From SFWF01 sp045636705 (GTDB lineage Bacteria; Bacillota; Clostridia; Oscillospirales; Acutalibacteraceae), in contig JAZTYA010000018.1 of assembly GCA_045636705.1 (NCBI GenBank), positions 1 through 64,000 of the forward strand: DNA of 64,000 bases, given 5' to 3'. Of the stretch, positions 52,313-60,139 are shown piece after piece. Made by a program: the position numbers and the translations under genes. Under the pieces are notes generated by a model. The model ran no database searches and was not told where the DNA came from. It saw only the letters and a list, made by a program, of their open reading frames with translations. Numbering within the stretch: the first letter of the stretch is position 1; the number at the start of each line of letters is the position of its first letter.

Positions 52313-53008
52313 TTATGCGCCGTATTTACCGGTAGCAACCTTAATTCCAGGACCCATAGTTGTTGCGATTACGCAAGACTTGAAATAGGTACCCTTTGCA
52401 GCTGCAGGCTTAGCCTTTGCAATTGCAGACATAAGAGCATCTATATTCTCTACGAGCTTCTCTGTTCCGAAGGAAGCCTTTCCTACAGGACAGTGAATAA
52501 TATTTGTCTTGTCAAGACGGTACTCAATCTTACCAGCCTTTGCCTCGGTTACTGCCTTAGCAACGTCAGGTGTAACGGTACCAGCCTTAGGAGTAGGCAT
52601 AAGACCACGAGGTCCTAAAACCTTACCTAAACGACCAACCATACCCATCATATCAGGTGTTGCGATAACTACGTCGAAATCAATCCAGCCTTCATTCTGA
52701 ATTTTAGCAACGAGCTCGTCTCCGCCTACATAATCAGAGCCAGCGGCCTCAGCTTCTTTAGCCTTGTCACCCTTTGTAAGAACAAGGGTTCTAACCTTTT
52801 TACCTGTTCCGTTAGGAAGAACAACTGCGCCTCTAACCTGCTGGTCAGCATGACGAGAGTCAACACCTAAACGAACGTGAATTTCTACTGTTTCATCAAA
52901 CTTTGCAGAAGCTGCCTTTACAGCCAATTCGCAAGCCTGTTCAACATCGTAAAACTTAGATTTTTCTATAAGCTTTACACTTTCATTATACTTTTTACCG
53001 TGTTTCAT
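52313..53008 (-). CDS. rplA: 50S ribosomal protein L1
   Basis: This 231-residue protein of the L1 stalk binds 23S rRNA and its own mRNA in many bacteria. It has KHGKKYNES at the N-terminus, VEIHVRLGVD (about 39-48), GPRGLMPTPKAGTVT (about 128-142) and the C-terminal TTMGPGIKV motif. ATG 53008 follows a GGGAGG, and a start 15 codons earlier lacks support. Follows rplK by about 50 nt; co-transcribed with it. Confidence 0.96.
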   Translation of the reverse strand: MKHGKKYNESVKLIEKSKFYDVEQACELAVKAASAKFDETVEIHVRLGVDSRHADQQVRGAVVLPNGTGKKVRTLVLTKGDKAKEAEAAGSDYVGGDELVAKIQNEGWIDFDVVIATPDMMGMVGRLGKVLGPRGLMPTPKAGTVTPDVAKAVTEAKAGKIEYRLDKTNIIHCPVGKASFGTEKLVENIDALMSAIAKAKPAAAKGTYFKSCVIATTMGPGIKVATGKYGA

Positions 53009-53061
53009 TACACTACCTCCCAATAAGTGGTTAAATCGGAAATTTCCTCCCACGAGAGAGA

Positions 53062-53487
53062 TTAATCGACAACTTCAATGCCCATGCTGCGAGCGGTACC
53101 AGCTATCATAGACATAGCGGTATCAATGTTTGCTGCATTAAGGTCAGGCATTTTCTGCTCTGCGATTTTCTTAATCTGCTCACTGGTGATTTTTGCAACT
53201 TTCTGCTTGTTAGGTACACCTGAACCGCTCTCGATTCCGCAAGCCTTCTTAATAAGAACAGCTGCAGGAGGAGTCTTGGTGATAAAGCTGAAAGAGTGGT
53301 CTGCATATACGGTAATTACTACCGGAATGATAAGACCTGCGTCGTTCTTTGTGCGTTCGTTAAATTCCTTTGTGAACGCCATGATGTTTACGCCATGTTG
53401 TCCCAGTGCAGGACCAACCGGTGGAGCCGGAGTGGCTTTGCCGGCCGGAATTTGCAGTTTAATGTAGCCAATAATTTTTTGAGCCAT
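53062..53487 (-). CDS. rplK: 50S ribosomal protein L11
   Basis: This 141-residue protein of the GTPase-associated centre has IKLQIPAGKATPAPPVGPAL (about 7-26), GQHGVNIMAF and the C-terminal AGTARSMGIEV (about 128-138). ATG 53487 is used because GGAGGTG lies 6 nt upstream. It is separated from nusG by a hairpin-rich spacer. Confidence 0.96.
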   Translation of the reverse strand: MAQKIIGYIKLQIPAGKATPAPPVGPALGQHGVNIMAFTKEFNERTKNDAGLIIPVVITVYADHSFSFITKTPPAAVLIKKACGIESGSGVPNKQKVAKITSEQIKKIAEQKMPDLNAANIDTAMSMIAGTARSMGIEVVD

Positions 53488-53671
53488 TGTTTGCACCTCC
53501 ATTATTCGTGGTAACAGTGATTTACACTTGGCGGAATGGTCGTTTACCCATTCCTCCCACCGTGATACCCTTTAAGGTATCGGCGGCAAACTGCCGCGGT
53601 TTAATACCCCCGTTTTCGGGATTAATACGGCTTTTTTGACCGTGTTAAGCAGTTTCCTGCGTATTTATGAA
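53488..53671 (-). promoter_or_regulatory. hairpin-rich nusG-rplK spacer (possible L11 or L1 leader)
   Basis: The 180-nt spacer holds several stem-loops in a row: CCCG/CGGG (about 53608-53620), GCGGCA/TGCCGC (53582-53597), GATACC/GGTATC (53564-53581), GGAATGG/CCATTCC (about 53533-53553) and a looser GTGTAA/TTACCAC arm set (about 53509-53528). None has a U tract, so they are not terminators. It could be an autoregulatory site for L11/L1 or a processing region; no identified family matches. Confidence 0.45.
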
Positions 53672-54199
53672 TTAGTCTGCCAGAGAAATCTGGTCAAGTT
53701 CAAGTTCAACAGGTGTTTCTCTGCCGAACATTGAAATATTAACGTTTACGCTGCCTGCGTCAAGGTCAACCTCTGTAACGGTACCCTTGTAGCCGCTGAG
53801 CGGTCCGTCAATAATGTTGATAAGGTCGCCTGCCTTGTATCCAACCTCAACGGTGTGTTTGTCAACACCAAGGTTTGCTACCTCATCATCTGTAAGCGGA
53901 ACAGGTTTAGACCCTGGTCCCACAAATCCAGTTACACCGCGTATATTGCGAACGACGTACCAGGAATCGTCTGTAACTATCATTTTAACAAAAACATAAC
54001 CGGGGAAAACTTTTCTTTCGTATTCCTTTGTTTTGTCTTCTTTAATTTCGGTTACTGTTTCGGTAGGAATTCTAATGTCAACGATGAGGTCCTGCATTTT
54101 GCGGTTCTCAACCAACTTTTCCAAATCCGAAGCAACCTTATTTTCATAACCCGAATAGGTATGAACAACGTACCATTTTGCATCGTTATTTTGTGACAT
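53672..54199 (-). CDS. nusG: transcription elongation/termination factor NusG
   Basis: This 175-residue protein binds RNA polymerase and modulates pausing and Rho function. It has KWYVVHTYSGYENKVASDLE (about 8-27), KVFPGYVFVKM (about 62-72), RGVTGFVGPGSKPVPL (about 86-101) and a KOW domain (AGDLINIIDGPLSGYKGTV, about 122-140). ATG 54199 follows AGGAGG. Located between secE and rplK, the usual place. Confidence 0.96.
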   Translation of the reverse strand: MSQNNDAKWYVVHTYSGYENKVASDLEKLVENRKMQDLIVDIRIPTETVTEIKEDKTKEYERKVFPGYVFVKMIVTDDSWYVVRNIRGVTGFVGPGSKPVPLTDDEVANLGVDKHTVEVGYKAGDLINIIDGPLSGYKGTVTEVDLDAGSVNVNISMFGRETPVELELDQISLAD

Positions 54200-54213
54200 T
54201 GTACGTCCTCCTA

Positions 54214-54894
54214 TTAAAGCTTTGTAGCGATAAATTCTACCAAGCTACCAAGGCCGTAATCCACAGCCCAGATAAAGAGACCTGCTATGAAACAAATTAT
54301 AATAACTATAATGGTGTTCTTTACGACCTCATTAAGTCCGGGCCAAACAATCTTCTTAACTTCACTCTTGTAGTCACGAACGAAACGAACTACACGCTTA
54401 GGGATTGTAAGCTTATCCTTGTCGTTTGCGCAAGCAAGCTTATCATCAATAAGAAGATGTGCTATGCCAAAAGCAGCCGTAGCTAAAAGAGCTATAACTA
54501 CGAATAAAACAGTACTTGTGTAGGTGAGGCCCGAGATATCCTTTAAAGGTCTTGTGTCAACAAAGCGACCAACCTTGGTAAGATAGATAACGAGCATATA
54601 AACGCCATCAACAAGCGCTAAAGCCGGAGCAACGTACTTTATCTTCTTAGATTTAGCAAAAGTACCTGCTGCAAAGGCTGCGGTAGCAATGGTAAGTAGT
54701 GCGCAGAAGGTTATGTGAGCTGATTTGTGAAGCTCTAAACCGTCTATCTTATCACCAAATGCTAACTGTGCACCTGTTAGTTCGTGCGCGATTTCACCCG
54801 CATTGAAACTTACAAAAGGGAAAAAGAAAAGTACAAGTGCCAAAACGGCTAATACTATAGCAGCAATCTGGCTAATTTTGTTTGTTACCTTCAT
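54214..54894 (-). CDS. secE: SecE with an extra N-terminal membrane domain
   Basis: This is a 226-residue protein, about four times the usual 60-residue SecE. The C-terminal 60 residues hold the SecE core: RFVRDYKSEVKKIVWPG (about 170-186), then the conserved NEVVKNT and one helix (about 193-212). The N-terminal about 150 residues add four membrane helices (about 10-29, 60-79, 87-105, 125-148) of unknown function. AAGGAGGG lies just before the ATG, so the long form is the real start. It stands between rpmG and nusG as expected for secE, part of the SecYEG channel. Confidence 0.9.
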   Translation of the reverse strand: MKVTNKISQIAAIVLAVLALVLFFFPFVSFNAGEIAHELTGAQLAFGDKIDGLELHKSAHITFCALLTIATAAFAAGTFAKSKKIKYVAPALALVDGVYMLVIYLTKVGRFVDTRPLKDISGLTYTSTVLFVVIALLATAAFGIAHLLIDDKLACANDKDKLTIPKRVVRFVRDYKSEVKKIVWPGLNEVVKNTIIVIIICFIAGLFIWAVDYGLGSLVEFIATKL

Positions 54895-54906
54895 ACCGTT
54901 CCCTCC

Positions 54907-55056
54907 TTATTTTGTTTCCTTGTGTACTGTGTGCTTTTTGCAGAACCTACAATACTTGTTCATCTCAAGTCTGTCAGGGTCATTCTTCTTGTTTTTCATT
55001 GTGTTGTAATTTCTTTGCTTACATTCTGTGCAAGCGAGTGTAATTTTTACTCTCAT
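54907..55056 (-). CDS. rpmG: 50S ribosomal protein L33
   Basis: This 49-residue protein has two zinc-ribbon CxxC pairs (CTEC and CRFC) and the L33 ending KKHTVHKETK. ATG 55056 is chosen from GGAGG upstream; a longer frame upstream is not coding-like. It heads the rpmG-secE-nusG transcript. Confidence 0.95.
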   Translation of the reverse strand: MRVKITLACTECKQRNYNTMKNKKNDPDRLEMNKYCRFCKKHTVHKETK

Positions 55057-55263
55057 TTCGGCACCTCCCGCTTTACGGAATTTTTTGCTGTCTTTTTCAA
55101 GTTCCTGGGTTTGAAAAAGCCCAAAGCCTCCCTCATACTCTTTGTCGCACAAACCTTTACTACACCATATTTTGAGTGTGAAAGGATAAGCACATACAAT
55201 ATGCGGCAAATCGTTTTGAACAAGATTCTTTTCCAAAAAAAAAGAACCCACAGAGGTAGAGTA

Positions 55264-55292
55264 ATTATATCACAACTGCCCCTGTAGGTCAA
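55264..55292 (-). promoter_or_regulatory. promoter of rpmG-secE-nusG operon
   Basis: On the minus strand TTGACC (55292-55287), a 17-nt spacer and TATAAT (55269-55264). The 200-nt leader to rpmG was checked for a tRNA or riboswitch; none was recognised. Confidence 0.8.
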
Positions 55293-55304
55293 GCATTTTT
55301 TTAA

Positions 55305-55787
55305 TTATTTATGATATTTAGAACCTTCGCGAATTTTAAAACCTCTATATATTTGTTCTAAAAGCATAACCCTGAACAACTGATGTGTAAAGGTCATTTT
55401 TCCAAAGGAAAGTTTTTTATGTGCAAGTGTCTTTATTCTATCGGACAAACCATAAGAGCTTCCTATTATATATACGAGGTTTCCTTCTCCGCCGTTTATG
55501 TTGTTTGAAATCTCGGCAGAAAATTCCTCACTGGACATTTGCTTTCCCTCGATGCAAAGAGTCGTTATATACTCCTTGCCCGAAAGTTTTTTAATTATAA
55601 GCTCCGCTTCTGCATCAAGCGCCTTTTCTATCTCTGTGTTTGAAGGGTTGTCCGAAAGCTTTACAGGCGTGATTTCTATAATTTCGGTTTTAGCAAAACC
55701 CGAAAGTCTTTTTAAATACTCCTGTGTAGCATCGGTAAGATATTTTTCTTTAAGTTTTCCAAGGGCTATAATCTTAATCTTTATCAT
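55305..55787 (-). CDS. rlmH: 23S rRNA (pseudouridine-1915-N3)-methyltransferase RlmH
   Basis: This 160-residue SPOUT-fold methyltransferase has IKIIALGKLKEKYL at the start, EGKQMSSEEFS, YIIGSSYGLSDRI (about 101-113) and the C-terminal THQLFRVMLLEQIYRGFKI (about 132-150), the RlmH hallmark. The start overlaps the preceding metallo-beta-lactamase gene by 4 nt (ATGA), so they are coupled. Family length matches. Confidence 0.95.
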   Translation of the reverse strand: MIKIKIIALGKLKEKYLTDATQEYLKRLSGFAKTEIIEITPVKLSDNPSNTEIEKALDAEAELIIKKLSGKEYITTLCIEGKQMSSEEFSAEISNNINGGEGNLVYIIGSSYGLSDRIKTLAHKKLSFGKMTFTHQLFRVMLLEQIYRGFKIREGSKYHK

Positions 55788-56572
55788 AGGCTTATCACCT
55801 TGCCTTCTTCGGGTGGTGCTACATATAATATATAGTCTTCGTTTATATTAGCTCCAAGGTCCATAAGAGCAGCCCTTGTTGCCGAGGATGCTTTTTCCTC
55901 GGTATTATTGTTTTCAGACAAGTGTGCCAAGACAAAATGGGTTGTTCCTAAATTATAAAGCCTTTTAATCTCTGCGGCGCAGTCTGCATTTGCAAGGTGT
56001 CCCTTTTCACTGCCTATTCTGATTTTAAGTTCAGGCGGATAAGGTCCTAGCCTTAGCATCACGGGGTCGTGGTTGCTTTCAAGCATTACAAGTTTTGAGC
56101 CCTCAAGATTCTCTCTTATTTCATCGGTCAAAACTCCCGTATCGGTACAAACGGCGGTTTTAATTTTTCCAAAAGAAACGGTATATCCGCTTGAGCCTTC
56201 ACAGTCGTGCGAGGTTGCAAAGCGCTTAACCGTCATATCTTTAATTGCAACTTCTTCCTGCTCGTCGGCAAAAATTATATTAGCCGTGTCGTCTATGTAA
56301 TCTGACTCCTTTAAAGCCAAAATGGTTTTTCTTGAAGCGACAAGAACAGCATTTGTCTTTTTAAGGAAGGTTTTTAAGCCCTTTACATGGTCGTTATGTT
56401 CGTGGGTTATAAGAATAGCATCTATTTTGTCGGGCGTGATTTGTGCAAAGGAAAGGGCTTGGCAAATTCTTTTTGCCGACACACCAACGTCAACCAAAAT
56501 TCCACCCTCTGCCGTTCCTATATACGTAGCGTTTCCATGGCTACCTGAAAACATCGGATAAAATTTAGCCAT
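55784..56572 (-). CDS. metallo-beta-lactamase fold hydrolase, WalJ/YycJ-like
   Basis: This protein of 262 residues has the MBL motif LITHEHNDHVKGL (HxHxDH, about 55-67) and a C-terminal FVLAHLSENNNTEEKA. SGSHGNATYIGT (about 8-19) is typical of the YycJ/WalJ family, described as a double-strand-specific exonuclease or cell-division-linked factor. ATG 56572 is chosen since AGGAGGG lies upstream; the longer frame would begin in a different context. The walKR genes are not nearby. It runs into rlmH. Confidence 0.85.
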   Translation of the reverse strand: MAKFYPMFSGSHGNATYIGTAEGGILVDVGVSAKRICQALSFAQITPDKIDAILITHEHNDHVKGLKTFLKKTNAVLVASRKTILALKESDYIDDTANIIFADEQEEVAIKDMTVKRFATSHDCEGSSGYTVSFGKIKTAVCTDTGVLTDEIRENLEGSKLVMLESNHDPVMLRLGPYPPELKIRIGSEKGHLANADCAAEIKRLYNLGTTHFVLAHLSENNNTEEKASSATRAALMDLGANINEDYILYVAPPEEGKVISL

Positions 56573-56595
56573 TCTTAAATTCCCTCCTCTTCTTT

Positions 56596-56634
56596 TAAAA
56601 AAATATGGGGAAGGGCTCATGCCTTCCCCTTGCT
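56596..56634 (-). terminator. murA terminator
   Basis: On the minus strand the stem GGGGAAGG-loop-CCTTCCCC (56629-56607) is followed by ATATTTTTTT. Confidence 0.88.
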
Positions 56635-56641
56635 TATTTTG

Positions 56642-57928
56642 TTAGTTTGCTTTTAGAGTCTTACCTTCATCGAAGGTTGAAATTCTCTTAATATCTGCTC
56701 CGAGCGCCGAGAACTTTTCAACAACGCGTTCGTATCCACGGTCGATATATTCAATGTCTTCAACCTCGGTAGTGCCATCGGCAATAAGTCCTGCAATTAT
56801 CATTGCGGCGCCTGCACGAAGGTCGTTAGACTTAACAGCCGCGCCTTTAAGCGACTTAACACCTGTTATAACCGCAGATTTTCCGTCTACCTGAATATCT
56901 GCGCCCATAAAGGTAAGCTGTTCGGCATACTTAAAGCGGTTGTCCCAAACACCTTCGGTCACAATGCTTGTCCCATTGGCAATACTTAAAAGTGTTGCAA
57001 ACTGAGGTTGCATATCGGTTGGGAAGCCGGGATGAGGCATTGTCTTAACGTTGCACTTGCCCGGACGCGAATCCATCTTTACACGGACGAATTCATCCCC
57101 TTCTTCTACCATTGCTCCAACCTCGCGGAGCTTTGCCGTAATAGATTCCAAATGCTTAGGTGTTACGTTAGAAATTATAACGTCACCTCTTGTAGCGGCA
57201 GCCGCCACCATATAGGTTCCCGCTTCAATCTGGTCGGGTATAATGCTATAGCTTGTGCCGTTTAAATGTTGAACGCCACGGATTTTAATGACGCTTGTAC
57301 CTGCGCCCATTATATCAGCGCCCATAGAGTTTAAGAAGTTTGCAAGGTCAACGATATGAGGTTCTCTTGCAGCATTCTCAATAATGGTCATTCCTCTTGC
57401 CTTTACGGCGGCAAGCATAATATTTACTGTAGCGCCTACAGACACAACGTCAAGATAAACCGAGCATCCGCCTAATCTTTCTGCCTTGGCAACAACCATG
57501 CCCTGTTCTATGGTAACCTTTGCGCCCAAAGCCTCAAAGCCCTTTATGTGTTGGTCGATAGGACGAAGGCCTATCTCACAACCGCCGGGAGGCGCAACCT
57601 TTGCGCGACGCTTGGAGCCTAAGAGAGCTCCTAAAAAGTAGCTTGAAGCGCGCATGCCCTCTGCCATTTCTTTTGTAACAACATAGGATTTTACGCCCTT
57701 GGGGTCTATATAAAAGGTTGAACTGTTAATTTGATTTACTTCTGCGCCCAATATTCTTAATGCGCTTATCATTTCATTAACATCCGAAATGTCGGGTACG
57801 TTTTCAATTGTGCAGGGACTATCGGCAAGCAAAACCGCAGGCAATATTGCTACCGCCGCATTTTTAGCTCCGCTTATTACAACTCTACCGCGGAGGCGCT
57901 TACCTCCGTTCACCACAAATTTATCCAA
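56642..57928 (-). CDS. murA: UDP-N-acetylglucosamine 1-carboxyvinyltransferase
   Basis: This 428-residue enzyme performs the first committed step of peptidoglycan synthesis. It has GGKRLRGRVVISGAKNAAVA (residues 8-27), EGMRASSYFLGALL (about 84-97), PPGGCEIGLRPIDQH (with active-site Cys about 114) and DMQPQFATLL (about 305-314), and the MAEGMRASSYF loop. It starts at TTG 57928 with AAGGAAG 7 nt upstream. Firmicutes often have two MurA paralogues; which type this is cannot be told. Confidence 0.95.
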   Translation of the reverse strand: MDKFVVNGGKRLRGRVVISGAKNAAVAILPAVLLADSPCTIENVPDISDVNEMISALRILGAEVNQINSSTFYIDPKGVKSYVVTKEMAEGMRASSYFLGALLGSKRRAKVAPPGGCEIGLRPIDQHIKGFEALGAKVTIEQGMVVAKAERLGGCSVYLDVVSVGATVNIMLAAVKARGMTIIENAAREPHIVDLANFLNSMGADIMGAGTSVIKIRGVQHLNGTSYSIIPDQIEAGTYMVAAAATRGDVIISNVTPKHLESITAKLREVGAMVEEGDEFVRVKMDSRPGKCNVKTMPHPGFPTDMQPQFATLLSIANGTSIVTEGVWDNRFKYAEQLTFMGADIQVDGKSAVITGVKSLKGAAVKSNDLRAGAAMIIAGLIADGTTEVEDIEYIDRGYERVVEKFSALGADIKRISTFDEGKTLKAN

Positions 57929-58012
57929 ATCGACACTTCCTTGATATTATTTAGCATAATTAGTATGCCCATAGAAGTAGATATACAATATAGAAGATTT
58001 TTCTACTTTTAC

Positions 58013-58041
58013 ATTATATACTTGCATACTATTATTGTCAA
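58013..58041 (-). promoter_or_regulatory. murA promoter
   Basis: On the minus strand TTGACA (58041-58036), a 17-nt spacer and TATAAT (58018-58013); both elements are consensus. Its leader has an AGTAGA/TCTACT stem. Confidence 0.85.
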
Positions 58042-58073
58042 TTTATATTTTTTTAAAACAGTCTTTTAAAAGT

Positions 58074-59453
58074 TTATTTTTTAAGCTCTTTTTTAGCAAA
58101 TTTTATCTGGTTTTCTACCGATTCTACAGCCGTTCCACCCTGACTTGTTCTTTTAAAAGTGCAGGTTTCAAGCTTTATTGCCTCAAAGATATCCTCTTCA
58201 AATTCGGTCGAAAAGCTCTTGAATTCATCAAGCGATAATTTTTCTAAAACTGTATTTTTTTCGATACAATATGCTACCATGCTACCCGAAATTTTGTATG
58301 CCGACCTAAAAGGAATACCCTTTTTGGTTAAATAGTCGGCTACGTCGGTGGCGTTTATAAAGCCACGTGCAGCGGCGTTATACATATTGTCCTTTAAAAC
58401 CGTCATTGTGTCTATCATCGGAACAAATATGGATAGGCATTGTTTTACCGTGTCTATACTGTCAAACACAGCCTCTTTATCCTCTTGCATATCCTTATTG
58501 TATGCCAAGGGCAAACCTTTAAGCATTGTAAGCAGTGTTATAAGGTTTCCGTAAACTCTGCCTGTTTTTCCGCGAACGAGTTCGGCAATATCGGGATTCT
58601 TTTTCTGTGGCATAATGGACGAGCCGGTAGAGTAAGCATCATCAAGCTCGATAAACTTGAATTCCCAACTTGACCAAAGGATAACCTCTTCTGAGAAACG
58701 GGATAAGTGCATCATTATAAGGGCTATTGCATTCGCAATTTCCTCTGCAAAATCACGGTCGGAAACACCGTCTAAACTGTTTTCACAAACACCGTCCATC
58801 GAAAGACTCTTGGCAACTGCCTTTCTGTCTATATTATAGGTAGTGCCTGCCAAAGCGCAAGAACCAAGGGGTGAAAAATTCATTCTGTTCTTAGCGTCCG
58901 TGATTCTTCCTATATCGCGAAGGAACATCATGGCGTAAGCCATTAAATGTTGACCAAATGTGATGGGCTGCGCTCTTTGAAGGTGTGTATATCCCGGCAT
59001 TACGGTAGCCTTATGCTCCTCTGCCTTGCAAATAAGACACTCAACTAGTTTCTTTAAAAGAGAAACGATTTCTTCGGTTTCATCCCTTAAATAAAGTCTT
59101 ATATCAAGGGCTACTTGGTCGTTACGGCTACGGGATGTGTGAAGTCTTTTACCTGTATCCCCTATTCTTTTGGTAAGCTCGGCTTCTATAAACATATGTA
59201 TATCCTCAGCCGACATATCAAATAAAAGATTTCCGCTTTCAATGTCGGCAAGAATTTCTGTAAGTCCGCCGATTATAGCCTTTGCTTCGGCCTTATCAAT
59301 AATGCCTTGGCTAGCCAACATTGAGGCATGAGCTATCGAGCCCTCTATATCCTGACGGTACATACGGCAGTCAACGCGAATTGATGAGTTGAAATCATTT
59401 ACCTCTTCGTTTAATTGCTTTGTAAAGCGTCCTGCCCACATTTTATCACTCAT
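58074..59453 (-). CDS. argH: argininosuccinate lyase
   Basis: This 459-residue lyase splits argininosuccinate into arginine and fumarate. It has MWAGRFTKQLNEEVNDFN at the N-terminus, TSRSRNDQVALDIRL (about 107-121), GYTHLQRAQPITFGQH (about 155-170) and the superfamily signature GSSIMPQKKNPD (about 277-288). ATG overlaps the V-ATPase D subunit gene by 8 nt with AGAGGAG upstream, so translation is coupled. No argG is next to it. It is the last gene of the V-ATPase operon. Confidence 0.95.
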   Translation of the reverse strand: MSDKMWAGRFTKQLNEEVNDFNSSIRVDCRMYRQDIEGSIAHASMLASQGIIDKAEAKAIIGGLTEILADIESGNLLFDMSAEDIHMFIEAELTKRIGDTGKRLHTSRSRNDQVALDIRLYLRDETEEIVSLLKKLVECLICKAEEHKATVMPGYTHLQRAQPITFGQHLMAYAMMFLRDIGRITDAKNRMNFSPLGSCALAGTTYNIDRKAVAKSLSMDGVCENSLDGVSDRDFAEEIANAIALIMMHLSRFSEEVILWSSWEFKFIELDDAYSTGSSIMPQKKNPDIAELVRGKTGRVYGNLITLLTMLKGLPLAYNKDMQEDKEAVFDSIDTVKQCLSIFVPMIDTMTVLKDNMYNAAARGFINATDVADYLTKKGIPFRSAYKISGSMVAYCIEKNTVLEKLSLDEFKSFSTEFEEDIFEAIKLETCTFKRTSQGGTAVESVENQIKFAKKELKK

Positions 59454-60105
59454 AAGTCTTTTCTCCTCTGTTCTGTTCGATAACCATATCCTTAACCTTC
59501 ATAAGTCTTGCTCGGCTTGAACGGTCGTTTTCTTCGAGCTTTTCGGTTATCATACGGATTGTATCCTTGTATCTTGGTATCATTACATGCTCAAGTGCGT
59601 TTACTCTTCGTCTTGTTTTTTCAATCTCGGCAGCCATTCGGCTTGTCGATTTTTCAATTTCGGCTAACCTTAGCATATCGGGTAAAAGGTTAGACACCCT
59701 GTCAACCGCTTCGTCAAGAGCAAAAGAGGTTGATGCAAAACCGTAAGAATAAATATCCGCCTCATCAGAGGTGCGTGTTTCAACCTTGAAAACAGGTATA
59801 TCAACACTCATTATATTCTTTGAAGATAATGATAAAAAGACCTCTTGCTTTGGAACTAAAAGAGCGGTGTCAAGGCTTTCCTTGGACATAACCGAGGAAG
59901 CCTTTACAAAATGGCCGTTTGCTTCTATTATTTTAGCTTCTACCTCTTCACGAAGAGTTTTGTTTTCTTTTATTAGGTCAAGATACTGGCGCATAAGCTC
60001 ATCGCGTTTATCCTTTAGCATCTTATGTCCCCTAACCGCTGTGGTAAGTCTCTTTTTAAGTCGACTTAGCTCAAGTCTTGTAGGGTTAACGTTCAAAACA
60101 GCCAT
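59446..60105 (-). CDS. ntpD: V-type ATP synthase subunit D
   Basis: This 219-residue central-stalk subunit is two long coiled-coil helices, with VNPTRLELSRLKKRLTTA at the N-terminus (about 5-22), GHKMLKDKRDELMRQYLDL (about 26-44) and C-terminal TRRRVNALEHVMIP (about 164-177), as in all V/A-type D subunits. It couples rotation between the catalytic head and membrane ring. It is followed by argH. Confidence 0.93.
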   Translation of the reverse strand: MAVLNVNPTRLELSRLKKRLTTAVRGHKMLKDKRDELMRQYLDLIKENKTLREEVEAKIIEANGHFVKASSVMSKESLDTALLVPKQEVFLSLSSKNIMSVDIPVFKVETRTSDEADIYSYGFASTSFALDEAVDRVSNLLPDMLRLAEIEKSTSRMAAEIEKTRRRVNALEHVMIPRYKDTIRMITEKLEENDRSSRARLMKVKDMVIEQNRGEKTYE

Positions 60106-60139
60106 TTTTTCACTCCTTTATAGTCTAGTTGCTAAAATA

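Noticed and set aside
54907..55251. 114-residue frame in place of the 49-residue rpmG
   Set aside because: The extra 65 residues do not resemble L33, include the promoter-proximal leader, and the strong ribosome site points to the short form.
55057..55263. Possible tRNA-Trp or riboswitch in the rpmG leader
   Set aside because: tRNA-Trp is often near secE, but no cloverleaf arms, GTTCRA loop or CCA-type ending could be found.
58041..58074. Terminator after argH
   Set aside because: Only a CTTTTAAAAG palindrome with a short T run is present; too weak to call.
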